Positions 8,240 through 15,288 of a DNA stretch of 25,843 nt are shown here, one piece after another. A program made the position numbers and the translations under genes. The first letter of the stretch is position 1. Every line of letters begins with the position of its first letter. The notes beneath the pieces are model-generated. The model saw only the letters and a program-made list of their open reading frames with translations, ran no database searches and had not been told where the DNA came from. Source of the DNA: CAZXVW01 sp964644025 (GTDB taxonomy: Bacteria; Acidobacteriota; Terriglobia; Bryobacterales; Bryobacteraceae); contig CAZXVW010000038.1 of NCBI GenBank assembly GCA_964644025.1, positions 1 to 25,843 of the forward strand, given 5' to 3'.

Positions 8240-9499
8240 ATGGCACAGGAAAACGAAGAGCTGAACGAACTGAAGTTCGAAATGGCCGAGGAAACGGCCC
8301 CGGACACCAGGATCAAGGTCGTCGGTGTTGGAGGCGGGGGCTCGAACGCCGTGGCCCGGATGATGAATGAGGGTCTCAGGGGCGTCGAATTCTATATTCT
8401 CAACACCGACCAGCAGGCGCTCCGGGCCTCGCCGGTTCCCAACAAGGTGCCCCTCGGGGTGAAGATTACCAACGGCTTGGGCGTGGGCTCGGATCCCGCG
8501 CTCGGGCGCAGGGCTGCCCTGGAAGACACCGACCGCATCATCGAGGTGATCGAGGGTGCTGAGATGGTTTTTGTCACCGCCGGTCTGGGCGGCGGCACCG
8601 GCACCGGCGCCGCCCCGGTGGTGGCGGCCCTGGCCAAGGAACTGGGCGCGTTGACGGTGGCCGTGGTCACCAAGCCCTTCTCTTTCGAGGGTCCGCAGCG
8701 GATGAAAATGGCCGAGCGCGGGTTGGCGGACTTGGCCTCCACCGTCGACACGGTGATCTCCATTCCCAACGACCGGCTGCTGGAACTGCTGCCCCGCGGC
8801 ACCAGCTTCGTCGAAGCCTTCCGGACCGCCGACGACGTTCTGCGCCAGGGCGTCCAGGGCATCAGCGATATCATCACCACGCCGGGCCTGATCAACCGGG
8901 ACTTCTCCGACATCAAGGCCATCATGCTGGGAATGGGTTACGCGATGATGGGCACCGCCTCGGCGAAAGGCGAAAGCGCCGCCGTGGAAGCGGCCCGGCT
9001 CGCCATCAGTTGCCCGCTGCTCGAGGAAGGAGGCGTCAAGGGCGCCCGTGGCGTCCTGATCAACATCACCGCCTCGGCCGGCTTGGGCATCCACGAAGTC
9101 AACGAGGCTTGCACGCTGATCCGCCAGGCCACCGAGAACGACGAGGTCGCCGTGAGCTTCGGCGTCGTGCTCAACGAAGGCATGGGCGAGGAGGTCAAGA
9201 TCACGGTGATTGCCACCGGCTTCCAGCGGGAGAATCTTCCCGAGATCGAACGCCGGCCGGCCGCGGAGTTTTTCGGAGATCGCTCGCCGTTCGATGAGAG
9301 CCCGGCATTGGAGATGGACGACCAGTTCCCGGCGCGCACGCCGGAGCCGGAAGAGGCCGCCGAACCGGTGGAGGAACAGCTCGAGGAGGCGGCTGAAGAG
9401 GTGCCGGTGGAAGATCTCGACGATCTGGACGTACCTGCCTTCGCCCGGCGCGAGCGGGGCCTGTTTCACTTTGCCCGCTCCTCGGACGAGGACCGGTGA
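8240..9499 (+). CDS. ftsZ: Cell division GTPase FtsZ
   Basis: FtsZ is the tubulin-like GTPase that forms the Z-ring. In the 419-residue protein the first nucleotide loop is GVGGGGSNAVARM (about residues 29-41) and the tubulin signature GGGTGTG is at 117-123. The T7-loop region reads NRDFSDIKAIM, with the aspartates needed for GTP hydrolysis across the subunit interface. After the GTPase and C-terminal globular domains comes a strongly acidic, glutamate-rich linker (about 330-396). A conserved C-terminal peptide DVPAFARRERG, matching the DIPAFLR-type peptide that binds FtsA and other partners, starts near residue 397. About a dozen residues (LFHFARSSDEDR) follow that peptide, a short extra tail. 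It is the last gene of the dcw run and converges with the next gene. Confidence 0.98.
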   Translation: MAQENEELNELKFEMAEETAPDTRIKVVGVGGGGSNAVARMMNEGLRGVEFYILNTDQQALRASPVPNKVPLGVKITNGLGVGSDPALGRRAALEDTDRIIEVIEGAEMVFVTAGLGGGTGTGAAPVVAALAKELGALTVAVVTKPFSFEGPQRMKMAERGLADLASTVDTVISIPNDRLLELLPRGTSFVEAFRTADDVLRQGVQGISDIITTPGLINRDFSDIKAIMLGMGYAMMGTASAKGESAAVEAARLAISCPLLEEGGVKGARGVLINITASAGLGIHEVNEACTLIRQATENDEVAVSFGVVLNEGMGEEVKITVIATGFQRENLPEIERRPAAEFFGDRSPFDESPALEMDDQFPARTPEPEEAAEPVEEQLEEAAEEVPVEDLDDLDVPAFARRERGLFHFARSSDEDR

Positions 9500-9536
9500 G
9501 CCGTTCGGCCGCCGAAGGCCGCCGGAAGCGGAGGCC

Positions 9537-10595
9537 TCAAGGACCGGCGTCTGTTTCGAGCCGGCTCAGGCTGGTGACAAAACCGCGCGTGCCATCGCTC
9601 CGCAGTTTCCGGACCAGCTCCCGGGCCGCGCTGGAGTCCTTCAGACAGCCGACGATCACGCGGTAAAAAGGAACCGCGTTCACCTGCTTCACGGCGATCT
9701 GGGCAGCGCCGTAGCGGCTCGCCATTCTCTCCCGTAAGTCTTCCGCGCGCTTCTGGGAACGGAACACCCCGACCTGCACTCCATAACGCGCTCCCTCCGG
9801 GCACGCACCCGCCGCAGGTAGCTGGATGCGGGAAACCGGCCGTGGTTCAGGCACGTCCGCCCGCCCCTCACCGGCCTCCTCGCCGGCCCGCGCCTCCGCA
9901 GGAGCGTCCGCCCCCGCCGGCGGCTTCTCCTTTATCTCAGGGACCTGCGGCGGCGCTGCTCCGGCCGACAGCCGCCCGGGGGCCGGCGCCGGTTCGCCGC
10001 TCGCGAACGTGAACGTAAAATCGTCCAGCACCACCTCCGGGCCTGGACGGCACCCCGCTGACTGGCACACACCGGCATCCACCCCACCGGTGGCGCTGAT
10101 GCGCAAGGCGTCAATCGCCCGGAAATCGAAAGTGAACAGCGTTGGCCCATCCGTATCCACCACCACGGATTTTGCGTACACGGGCACCCCGGCGCGAAAG
10201 CCTTCCACCAGCACGGCCAATTGATTCTTCCATCCCGCCGTCAAGTAAACGCTGTGGAAGTTGAACGGCTCGCCGTGAACGCCCGTGATCTCAGCCGTTT
10301 GCCCGTAACGATTCGCCACGATGGCGACATAGTCGCCCGATACCCGCCCGGTGCGGTACCCACATCGCGGAAGGTTATTCAGCGTCTCGTGGGTGGCTTT
10401 GATTACTTCGAATCCCCGCCAGCGTAACCCCTTGTATTGTTCCAGCGTAGGCAAGGCAAATTCGTCGCCGGCGGCGGGAAGATCGTCGAAGGTTACCGTC
10501 TCGGCCGCCGCCCCTCCCACCAGGATCGCTGCCAGAATCACGACGGCGCTGGTGGTGGAAACGACGGCGTGGCGCAATATGGGCCCCATACCCAT
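9537..10595 (-). CDS. Secreted protein: PEP-CTERM-like extracellular domain fused to SPOR domain
   Basis: The start is placed at the ATG at 10595 because GGAG sits seven bases before it; a start 27 bases earlier lacks a site. The 352-residue product begins with a signal peptide (hydrophobic stretch ending GGAAA). Residues about 27-180 contain TVTFDDLP, FHSVYLTAGW and TLFTFDF, a pattern found in secreted beta-sandwich proteins including PEP-CTERM proteins. A Pro/Ala/Glu-rich linker follows (about 185-265). A SPOR domain then begins at GARYGVQVGVFRSQKRAEDL and ends near RGFVTSL; SPOR domains bind denuded septal peptidoglycan. No PEP-CTERM sorting signal is present. It converges on ftsZ with only 37 bases between stops. 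The SPOR call is strong; the first domain's function is unknown. Confidence 0.8.
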   Translation of the reverse strand: MGMGPILRHAVVSTTSAVVILAAILVGGAAAETVTFDDLPAAGDEFALPTLEQYKGLRWRGFEVIKATHETLNNLPRCGYRTGRVSGDYVAIVANRYGQTAEITGVHGEPFNFHSVYLTAGWKNQLAVLVEGFRAGVPVYAKSVVVDTDGPTLFTFDFRAIDALRISATGGVDAGVCQSAGCRPGPEVVLDDFTFTFASGEPAPAPGRLSAGAAPPQVPEIKEKPPAGADAPAEARAGEEAGEGRADVPEPRPVSRIQLPAAGACPEGARYGVQVGVFRSQKRAEDLRERMASRYGAAQIAVKQVNAVPFYRVIVGCLKDSSAARELVRKLRSDGTRGFVTSLSRLETDAGP

Positions 10596-11070
10596 AATCG
10601 TTCTCCAGCAGCCGCTGTCCACCTCAGGCTGGTGCCGACATCCTCACCAATGAACCTATTTAGGATAAACCAATCGTCCCTGCAAGCCCCACGCCTTCCT
10701 GAACCGCGCCGCAGAGACCAGCATCGGCTGGGGAGAGCCGCGGCACTAAAGATCTTCCCCATTGTTGGCCGATAGGTATTATGATGACTCGGCCTCACCA
10801 GCAGTTGAACAGTTCTTTGCGGTTCCAGCTTAGCCTGCTCCGTCTGGCAGTAGCTCCGCACCAAGCCGGGCGCCGGACCGAAGGTGAGGACGCGACGCTG
10901 GAACTCGCCAGGCTGGCCAAAAAAATTCCCGCCACCAAGAAGCGGGCGCGCCCCGTGAAGTAACCTAAAGGCCCCCGCCGCGGTGGTTGGCGCCATCGGT
11001 GCGCAGACCCGGTTTCGCCTTCACCCGGGGCAGGCCACCGGCTTGCTGCCGCTGCTCCTTTCCCGAATCC
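10596..11070. other. Divergent intergenic region with no supported gene
   Basis: This 475-base gap separates the minus-strand SPOR gene from the plus-strand molybdenum hydroxylase operon. It includes an AT-richer pocket at about 10655-10680 that could hold the promoter of the SPOR gene, though no convincing -35/-10 pair stands out. One short plus-strand frame (10781-10963, 60 codons) ends in a basic tail, but it has no good ribosome-binding site and no recognisable family, so it is not called as a gene. No repeats or transposon ends were seen. Confidence 0.4.
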
Positions 11071-11099
11071 TTGTTGCAAGTTAAGGGATCTGATATATT
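11071..11099 (+). promoter_or_regulatory. Sigma-70-type extended -10 promoter for the molybdenum hydroxylase operon
   Basis: TTGTTG (11071-11076) is separated by exactly 17 bases from TATATT (11094-11099). A TG one base before the -10 box (TGATATATT) makes it an extended -10 promoter. Transcription would begin near 11106, about 14 bases before the first ATG of the downstream gene. This is the best-looking housekeeping promoter in the window. Confidence 0.7.
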
Positions 11100-11119
11100 C
11101 AATCCAGAATCATCCAACT

Positions 11120-11809
11120 ATGGCAGTGATGAAGACGAACAACGAGAAGGGCAAGAAAGGACGGTGTCTGGTGAACTCGAAAAAAGGTGCTAACACTCGG
11201 AAAACACCTCCGGGCGGGTTCTCACGCCGCGGTTTCCTGCAAGGCGTGGGACTCAGCGGAGGTGTCCTGGGTACGGAAATCCTCCAGGGCGAAGCGATGG
11301 CGGCCACCGCCGGGAAACCGGCAGGTCCCGGCGAAGTGCCGGTAACGTTGTGGATTAATGGTCAGAAACACACTTTGAAACTGGAGCCGCGGGTGACGCT
11401 GCTGGACGCACTCCGGGAACGGCTGAACCTGACCGGAGCCAAGCGGGTTTGCGACCGCGGCACTTGCGGAGCTTGCACGGTCCTGTTGGACGGCAAAGCC
11501 GTGTACGCCTGCTCGGTACTGGCCATCGACGCCCAGGGTAAGGACATCCGGACCATCGAGGGGCTGGCCAAGAGCGGCGAGCTTCATCCCATCATGAAAT
11601 CGTTCGTCCAGCACGACGCCACGCAGTGCGGCTTCTGCACGCCGGGCTTCGTGATGGCCACCAAGGCTTTCCTGGAAAAGAATCCGAACCCCACCGAAGA
11701 ACAGGTCATGGAGGGGCTGGGCGGCAACCTTTGCCGTTGCGGCGCTTACATGGGAATCCGGAAAGCGGTGGTGGAAGTTTCCAAGTACGCGGGAGGTAAA
11801 AATGCCTGA
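11120..11809 (+). CDS. Tat-exported [2Fe-2S] subunit of xanthine dehydrogenase-family molybdenum hydroxylase (PaoA-like)
   Basis: This is the small iron-sulfur subunit that passes electrons from the molybdenum site to FAD. A twin-arginine signal SRRGFLQGVGLSGG lies at about residues 35-48, so the folded complex is expected to be exported. The plant-type 2Fe-2S cluster has Cys111, 116, 119 and 131 (CDRGTCGAC). The second, helical 2Fe-2S domain has Cys170, 173, 205 and 207 (CGFC and CRC). The 229-residue length and Tat signal match E. coli PaoA. The ATG at 11120 has no Shine-Dalgarno; a GTG at 11171 has AAAGGA nine bases upstream and still includes the whole Tat signal, so the true start may be there. 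It overlaps the next gene by eight bases. Confidence 0.93.
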   Translation: MAVMKTNNEKGKKGRCLVNSKKGANTRKTPPGGFSRRGFLQGVGLSGGVLGTEILQGEAMAATAGKPAGPGEVPVTLWINGQKHTLKLEPRVTLLDALRERLNLTGAKRVCDRGTCGACTVLLDGKAVYACSVLAIDAQGKDIRTIEGLAKSGELHPIMKSFVQHDATQCGFCTPGFVMATKAFLEKNPNPTEEQVMEGLGGNLCRCGAYMGIRKAVVEVSKYAGGKNA

Positions 11810-13949
11810 TTATCATTGGCCTCCGATGAATCAGCGCCGCGTGATGGGCAAGCCGGTAAACCGCGTGGACGGGCCGGTCAAGGTTAGCGGGCGCGCCCGC
11901 TACAGCCAGGACGTCAAGCGGCCTGGCATGCTTTACGGGGCGTTGCTCACCTCTCCTTACGCTCACGCCAAGGTCAAAAGCGTGGACCTCAGCCGGGCCA
12001 AACAAATGCCGGGTGTTAAAGGCATCCGGGTGATTTCCGGCCCGGGAACCGAAATCCAATGGGCGGGGACCGAGATCGCCATGGTGGCGGCAGAGACGGA
12101 AGACCAGGCCCGCGACGCGGCTCGCCAGATCAAGGTGGACTACGAGGTGCTCGATCACCTGGTGAAGGAAGAAGACCTCGCCCGCGCGCAAGCCGCCAAG
12201 CGGGTGAAACCTTCCGGGGAAGTGGTCAACGGAGATCCCGACCAGGCATTCAAGGACGCCGACGTGGTTTCGGAAGGCGAGTACGGCATCCCGGTGCTGA
12301 CGCATTGCTGTTTTGAAACGCACGGGCAAGTGGTTGCCTGGGACGGCAAGGAGGTGGAATTCTTTCCGACCACGCAGGGGGTATGCGCGCAGGCCGCGGA
12401 CCTGGCAAAAGGCCTCGGAGTCCCTCCCGGCACAGTCCACTCGCACCAGGATCACATCGGCGGCGGCTTCGGGAGCAAGTTCGGCTCGGAGCGCTGGGGC
12501 GTCGAGGCGGCCAAGCTGTCGAAAGACATCGGCGGCAGGCCCATCAAGATGCACTTGGACCGGCGCACCGAGCTCATGATCGCCGGTTGCCGGCCTTCCT
12601 TCTTCGGCACGATCCGGCTCGCCGCCAAGAAAGACGGCACCATCACGGCGTGGGATTCGAAGACCTGGGCCACCGGAGGCATTGGCGGCGGCGGGTTGAG
12701 CAGCCGGCTGGCGCCATACGTCTATAACAAGGTGCCAAACCGGCGGATCAACCATTCCGCGGTGTCCATCAATGCTCAAAGCTCCCGCGCCTGGCGAGCC
12801 CCGAACAATCCCCAGCTTTCTTACCTCACTTGTGCGGCCATGGAGGATCTCGCTGCCAAGCTCAAGATGGACCCGCTCGAGCTGTTCAAGAAAAACGTCC
12901 AATATACCGACCGGCCCGAAATTTACTCCTACCAGCTCGACAAGGCCGCCGAGATGGCCGAATGGAAGAAGAACTGGCACCAGCGGGGCGATTCCGGCCG
13001 CGGTCCCGTGAAGCGGGGCCTGGGAATCGGCGTCGGCACCTGGAACGGGCTGGGACACAACAGCCAGTGCCGGACCACCATTAACCCGGACGGCACGGTG
13101 GTTGTGGAACTCGGCTCTCAGGACCTCGGAACCGGCACGCGAACCATCATCCGGCAGACGGCGGCCGAAAGCCTTGGGCTGAAGGTGAAGGATATCCGGC
13201 TCAAGATTGGGGACAATCGCTATCCCGTCTCCGGCGCCTCGGGTGGATCGACCACCGTTGGCGGCACCTCGGCTTCCAGCCGCAAATCGACGTTGAACGC
13301 CCTGGCCAAGCTCTTCGAGGTGGTCGCACCGGCGCTCGGAGCACCGGCTGATCAGTTGGAAGCCGTGGACGGCAAGATTCGCGTGAAGGGCAATCCTTCC
13401 AAGAGCCTCTCCTGGAAAGCCGCCTGCGAGAAACTGGGTATGACACCGATCCAGGCGATGGGCGAGAACAACCGGCGCAACCCGGGCGGCCTGATCTCGG
13501 GCGGTGTCGGCGGCGTCCAGATCGCCGACGTCAGCGTGGATACGGAAACCGGACTGGTGAAGCTCAACAAGCTGGCCATTGTCCAGGATTGCGGGCTGAT
13601 CATCAACCCGAAAACCGCTACGAGCCAATGCTACGGCGCCGCCATCATGGCCATTTGCGGCGCTTTGTATGAAGAGCGCGTCATGGACCAGTTGACCGGC
13701 CAGATGCTGAACACCGGCCTGGATTTCTACAAGCTGGCCGGCATCAAGGACTTCGGCGATATCCAGGTTCACCTGGATATCCGGGAGGTGAACGACAAGC
13801 GCGGCGTCATCGGCCTGGGCGAGCCGCCGGTGATTCCGGGTATCGCCGCCATCGCCAACGCTGCCACCAACGCCATCGGCGTGCGAGTGCGGAGCGTGCC
13901 CCTGACGCCGGACAGGGTGCTGGGCGCCCTGGAAAGGAGGAGAGCGTAA
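11802..13949 (+). CDS. Molybdopterin-binding (large) subunit of xanthine dehydrogenase-family hydroxylase (PaoC-like)
   Basis: This catalytic subunit hydroxylates its substrate at a molybdenum-cytosine- or molybdopterin-type cofactor. In the 715-residue protein the cofactor loop GGGFGSK is at 220-226, RAPNNPQ at about 332-338 fits the conserved RAPG-type cofactor segment, and GLGEPP near residue 671 carries the catalytic base glutamate (E674). It has no signal of its own, so export would rely on the Tat signal of the iron-sulfur subunit. GGAGGT at 11792-11797 precedes the ATG. The substrate cannot be read from sequence; aldehydes are the closest analogy from PaoABC, with purines or aromatic heterocycles also possible. 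No maturation chaperone of the PaoD/XdhC type is adjacent. Confidence 0.92.
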   Translation: MPDYHWPPMNQRRVMGKPVNRVDGPVKVSGRARYSQDVKRPGMLYGALLTSPYAHAKVKSVDLSRAKQMPGVKGIRVISGPGTEIQWAGTEIAMVAAETEDQARDAARQIKVDYEVLDHLVKEEDLARAQAAKRVKPSGEVVNGDPDQAFKDADVVSEGEYGIPVLTHCCFETHGQVVAWDGKEVEFFPTTQGVCAQAADLAKGLGVPPGTVHSHQDHIGGGFGSKFGSERWGVEAAKLSKDIGGRPIKMHLDRRTELMIAGCRPSFFGTIRLAAKKDGTITAWDSKTWATGGIGGGGLSSRLAPYVYNKVPNRRINHSAVSINAQSSRAWRAPNNPQLSYLTCAAMEDLAAKLKMDPLELFKKNVQYTDRPEIYSYQLDKAAEMAEWKKNWHQRGDSGRGPVKRGLGIGVGTWNGLGHNSQCRTTINPDGTVVVELGSQDLGTGTRTIIRQTAAESLGLKVKDIRLKIGDNRYPVSGASGGSTTVGGTSASSRKSTLNALAKLFEVVAPALGAPADQLEAVDGKIRVKGNPSKSLSWKAACEKLGMTPIQAMGENNRRNPGGLISGGVGGVQIADVSVDTETGLVKLNKLAIVQDCGLIINPKTATSQCYGAAIMAICGALYEERVMDQLTGQMLNTGLDFYKLAGIKDFGDIQVHLDIREVNDKRGVIGLGEPPVIPGIAAIANAATNAIGVRVRSVPLTPDRVLGALERRRA

Positions 13950-14920
13950 TGCAGCCATTTGAATACGCGAATCCGGCCACCTTGCAAGAGGCTCTCGGCT
14001 TGCTGGGCTCTGCCTGGGGGGAAGCCGACGTACTGGCCGGCGGGACCGATCTGCTGGACCTGATGAAGGACTACATCCACACGCCCAAGCGGGTGGTGAA
14101 CATCAAGAGCATCAAGGAGCTCGGCGGAATCACGAAAACCTCGGCCGGCTTGCGGATCGGCGCCACCGTGACGCTCACCGAACTACTCGGCAACGCCGAC
14201 GTCCGCGCCGAATATCCTTCGCTGATCCAGGCGGCCCGGGGCGTCAGCAGCATGCAGATCCGCAACATGGGCACCGTCGGCGGCGACCTGTGCCAGCGGC
14301 CGCGCTGCTGGTATTTCCGCAACGGCTTCGGGCTGCTCGCCATGAAGAACGGCAAGAGCCTGGTAGCCAGCGGAGAGAACCGCTACCACGCCATCTTCGG
14401 CCGCGGCCCGGCGCATTTCGTCAGCGCTTCCAGTTTGGGACCGGCGCTGATCGCCCTGGGCGCGAAGGTGAAACTCGCCTCGGCGTCCGGAACCCGCGAA
14501 CTCGACGTGGAGAAATTCTTCGTCAGTCCGGCCGATGAGTCGGCGCGCGAGATCGCCCTCCGGCCGAACGAGATCCTCACCGAGATCCTTGTGCCGCCGG
14601 CCGACGGCGTCAAGAACGCCACCTACGAAGTGCGCCAGAAGGAAGCGCTCGACTGGCCGCTGGCCACTGCCTCCGTGGCTTTGAAGATGAACGGCAGCAA
14701 GGTCGCCAGCGCCCGTATTGTCATGGGGCACGTGGCGCCGACGCCGGTGCCGGCCCCACGCGCGGCGCGGACGCTGGCGGGCAAAACCATCACCGAGGCC
14801 GTGGCGGAGAGAGTGGCCAAGTCCGCCGTCTCCGGCGCCCGGCCGCTGAGCCGGAACGCCTACAAGGTGCAACTGGCGCGCGTGGCCGTCAAGCGGGCGC
14901 TGCTCGCCGCGGTGGCCTGA
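13949..14920 (+). CDS. FAD-binding subunit of xanthine dehydrogenase-family hydroxylase (PaoB-like)
   Basis: This medium subunit holds FAD and passes electrons to the final acceptor. The 323-residue protein has the FAD motifs AGGTDLLDLM (about 30-39) and NMGTVGGDL (about 106-114), then a CO-dehydrogenase-flavoprotein-type C-terminal domain. After the second FAD motif comes LCQRPRCWYFRNG, the place where PaoB-like and 4-hydroxybenzoyl-CoA reductase-like subunits carry an extra four-cysteine [4Fe-4S] loop. Here only two cysteines remain (C115 and C120), and they are the only ones in the protein, so a normal cluster is unlikely. It starts with a TAATG overlap with the large-subunit stop behind GGAGGAG. 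In E. coli the FAD gene lies between the other two; here it is third. Confidence 0.9.
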   Translation: MQPFEYANPATLQEALGLLGSAWGEADVLAGGTDLLDLMKDYIHTPKRVVNIKSIKELGGITKTSAGLRIGATVTLTELLGNADVRAEYPSLIQAARGVSSMQIRNMGTVGGDLCQRPRCWYFRNGFGLLAMKNGKSLVASGENRYHAIFGRGPAHFVSASSLGPALIALGAKVKLASASGTRELDVEKFFVSPADESAREIALRPNEILTEILVPPADGVKNATYEVRQKEALDWPLATASVALKMNGSKVASARIVMGHVAPTPVPAPRAARTLAGKTITEAVAERVAKSAVSGARPLSRNAYKVQLARVAVKRALLAAVA

Positions 14921-14935
14921 CGAAGAGGAGCAAAC

Positions 14936-15139
14936 ATGGAACACGACGGTTTGCATCGCAGCAAGGACCGCCGCTGTGAGTTCCTCTGCTGGAAGGAGTT
15001 GCTCATCGATCCGGCGGCCGAACCGTCCGCGGACCAGTCGTTCTGGTGTCAGAAGACGCAGATTTGCCTGGGGCCGGACGGCAGGCTTGTCGAGGAGGCC
15101 GCGTGTAATCCGTCCCGCGGGTGCTACCAGCCAGGCTAA
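14936..15139 (+). CDS. Small six-cysteine protein of unknown function, last gene of the molybdenum hydroxylase operon
   Basis: I do not recognise this 67-residue protein. Its start is well supported: AGAGGAG is five bases before the ATG, and the gene begins 15 bases after the FAD subunit and just before the operon terminator. Cysteines are at 14, 18, 38, 44, 57 and 63, giving C-x3-C and two C-x5-C pairs (CQKTQIC and CNPSRGC). There is no signal peptide or membrane helix. The cysteine pattern could bind metal or an iron-sulfur cluster, or form disulfides if exported with the complex. Linkage suggests a role as an accessory electron carrier or maturation factor for the hydroxylase, but that is inference. 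Confidence 0.65.
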   Translation: MEHDGLHRSKDRRCEFLCWKELLIDPAAEPSADQSFWCQKTQICLGPDGRLVEEAACNPSRGCYQPG

Positions 15140-15159
15140 AGCCTTCAAGCGGGAACAAG

Positions 15160-15219
15160 CCCCTTGCCGGCGCGGCGCCTGCCCAAGTATCAGGCGGAGC
15201 CGGCGGCCGGGGGTTTTTT
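15160..15219 (+). terminator. Rho-independent terminator of the molybdenum hydroxylase operon
   Basis: CCCC (15160-15163) pairs with GGGG (15209-15212) and GCCGGC (15166-15171) pairs with GCCGGC (15199-15204), with a small internal loop between them. A run of six T follows at 15214-15219. It starts 20 bases after the stop of the small cysteine-rich gene, which supports that gene as the last of the operon. Confidence 0.65.
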
Positions 15220-15276
15220 GCCCTCCCATCCTGGCCCGCCGGGCTGTAGCCTGGCCTGGCGCGCGGCGCCCAGCCG

Positions 15277-15282
15277 TACAAT
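15277..15282 (+). promoter_or_regulatory. -10-like box giving a possible leaderless start
   Basis: TACAAT differs from the consensus at one position and ends six bases before the TTG start codon at 15289, so the transcript would begin at or next to the start codon. No clear -35 box is seen 16-18 bases upstream. Confidence 0.4.
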
Positions 15283-15288
15283 GAGGGT

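Noticed and set aside
9500..9536. Bidirectional terminator between ftsZ and the SPOR gene
   Set aside because: Only a short GGCC-type stem and no T run on either strand.
10781..10963. Short plus-strand frame with a basic C-terminal tail
   Set aside because: No convincing ribosome-binding site, no recognisable family, and codon choice no more protein-like than nearby non-coding sequence.
11706..13958. 750-codon antisense frame opposite the molybdopterin subunit
   Set aside because: Shadow of a well-supported gene; no ribosome site or domain seen.
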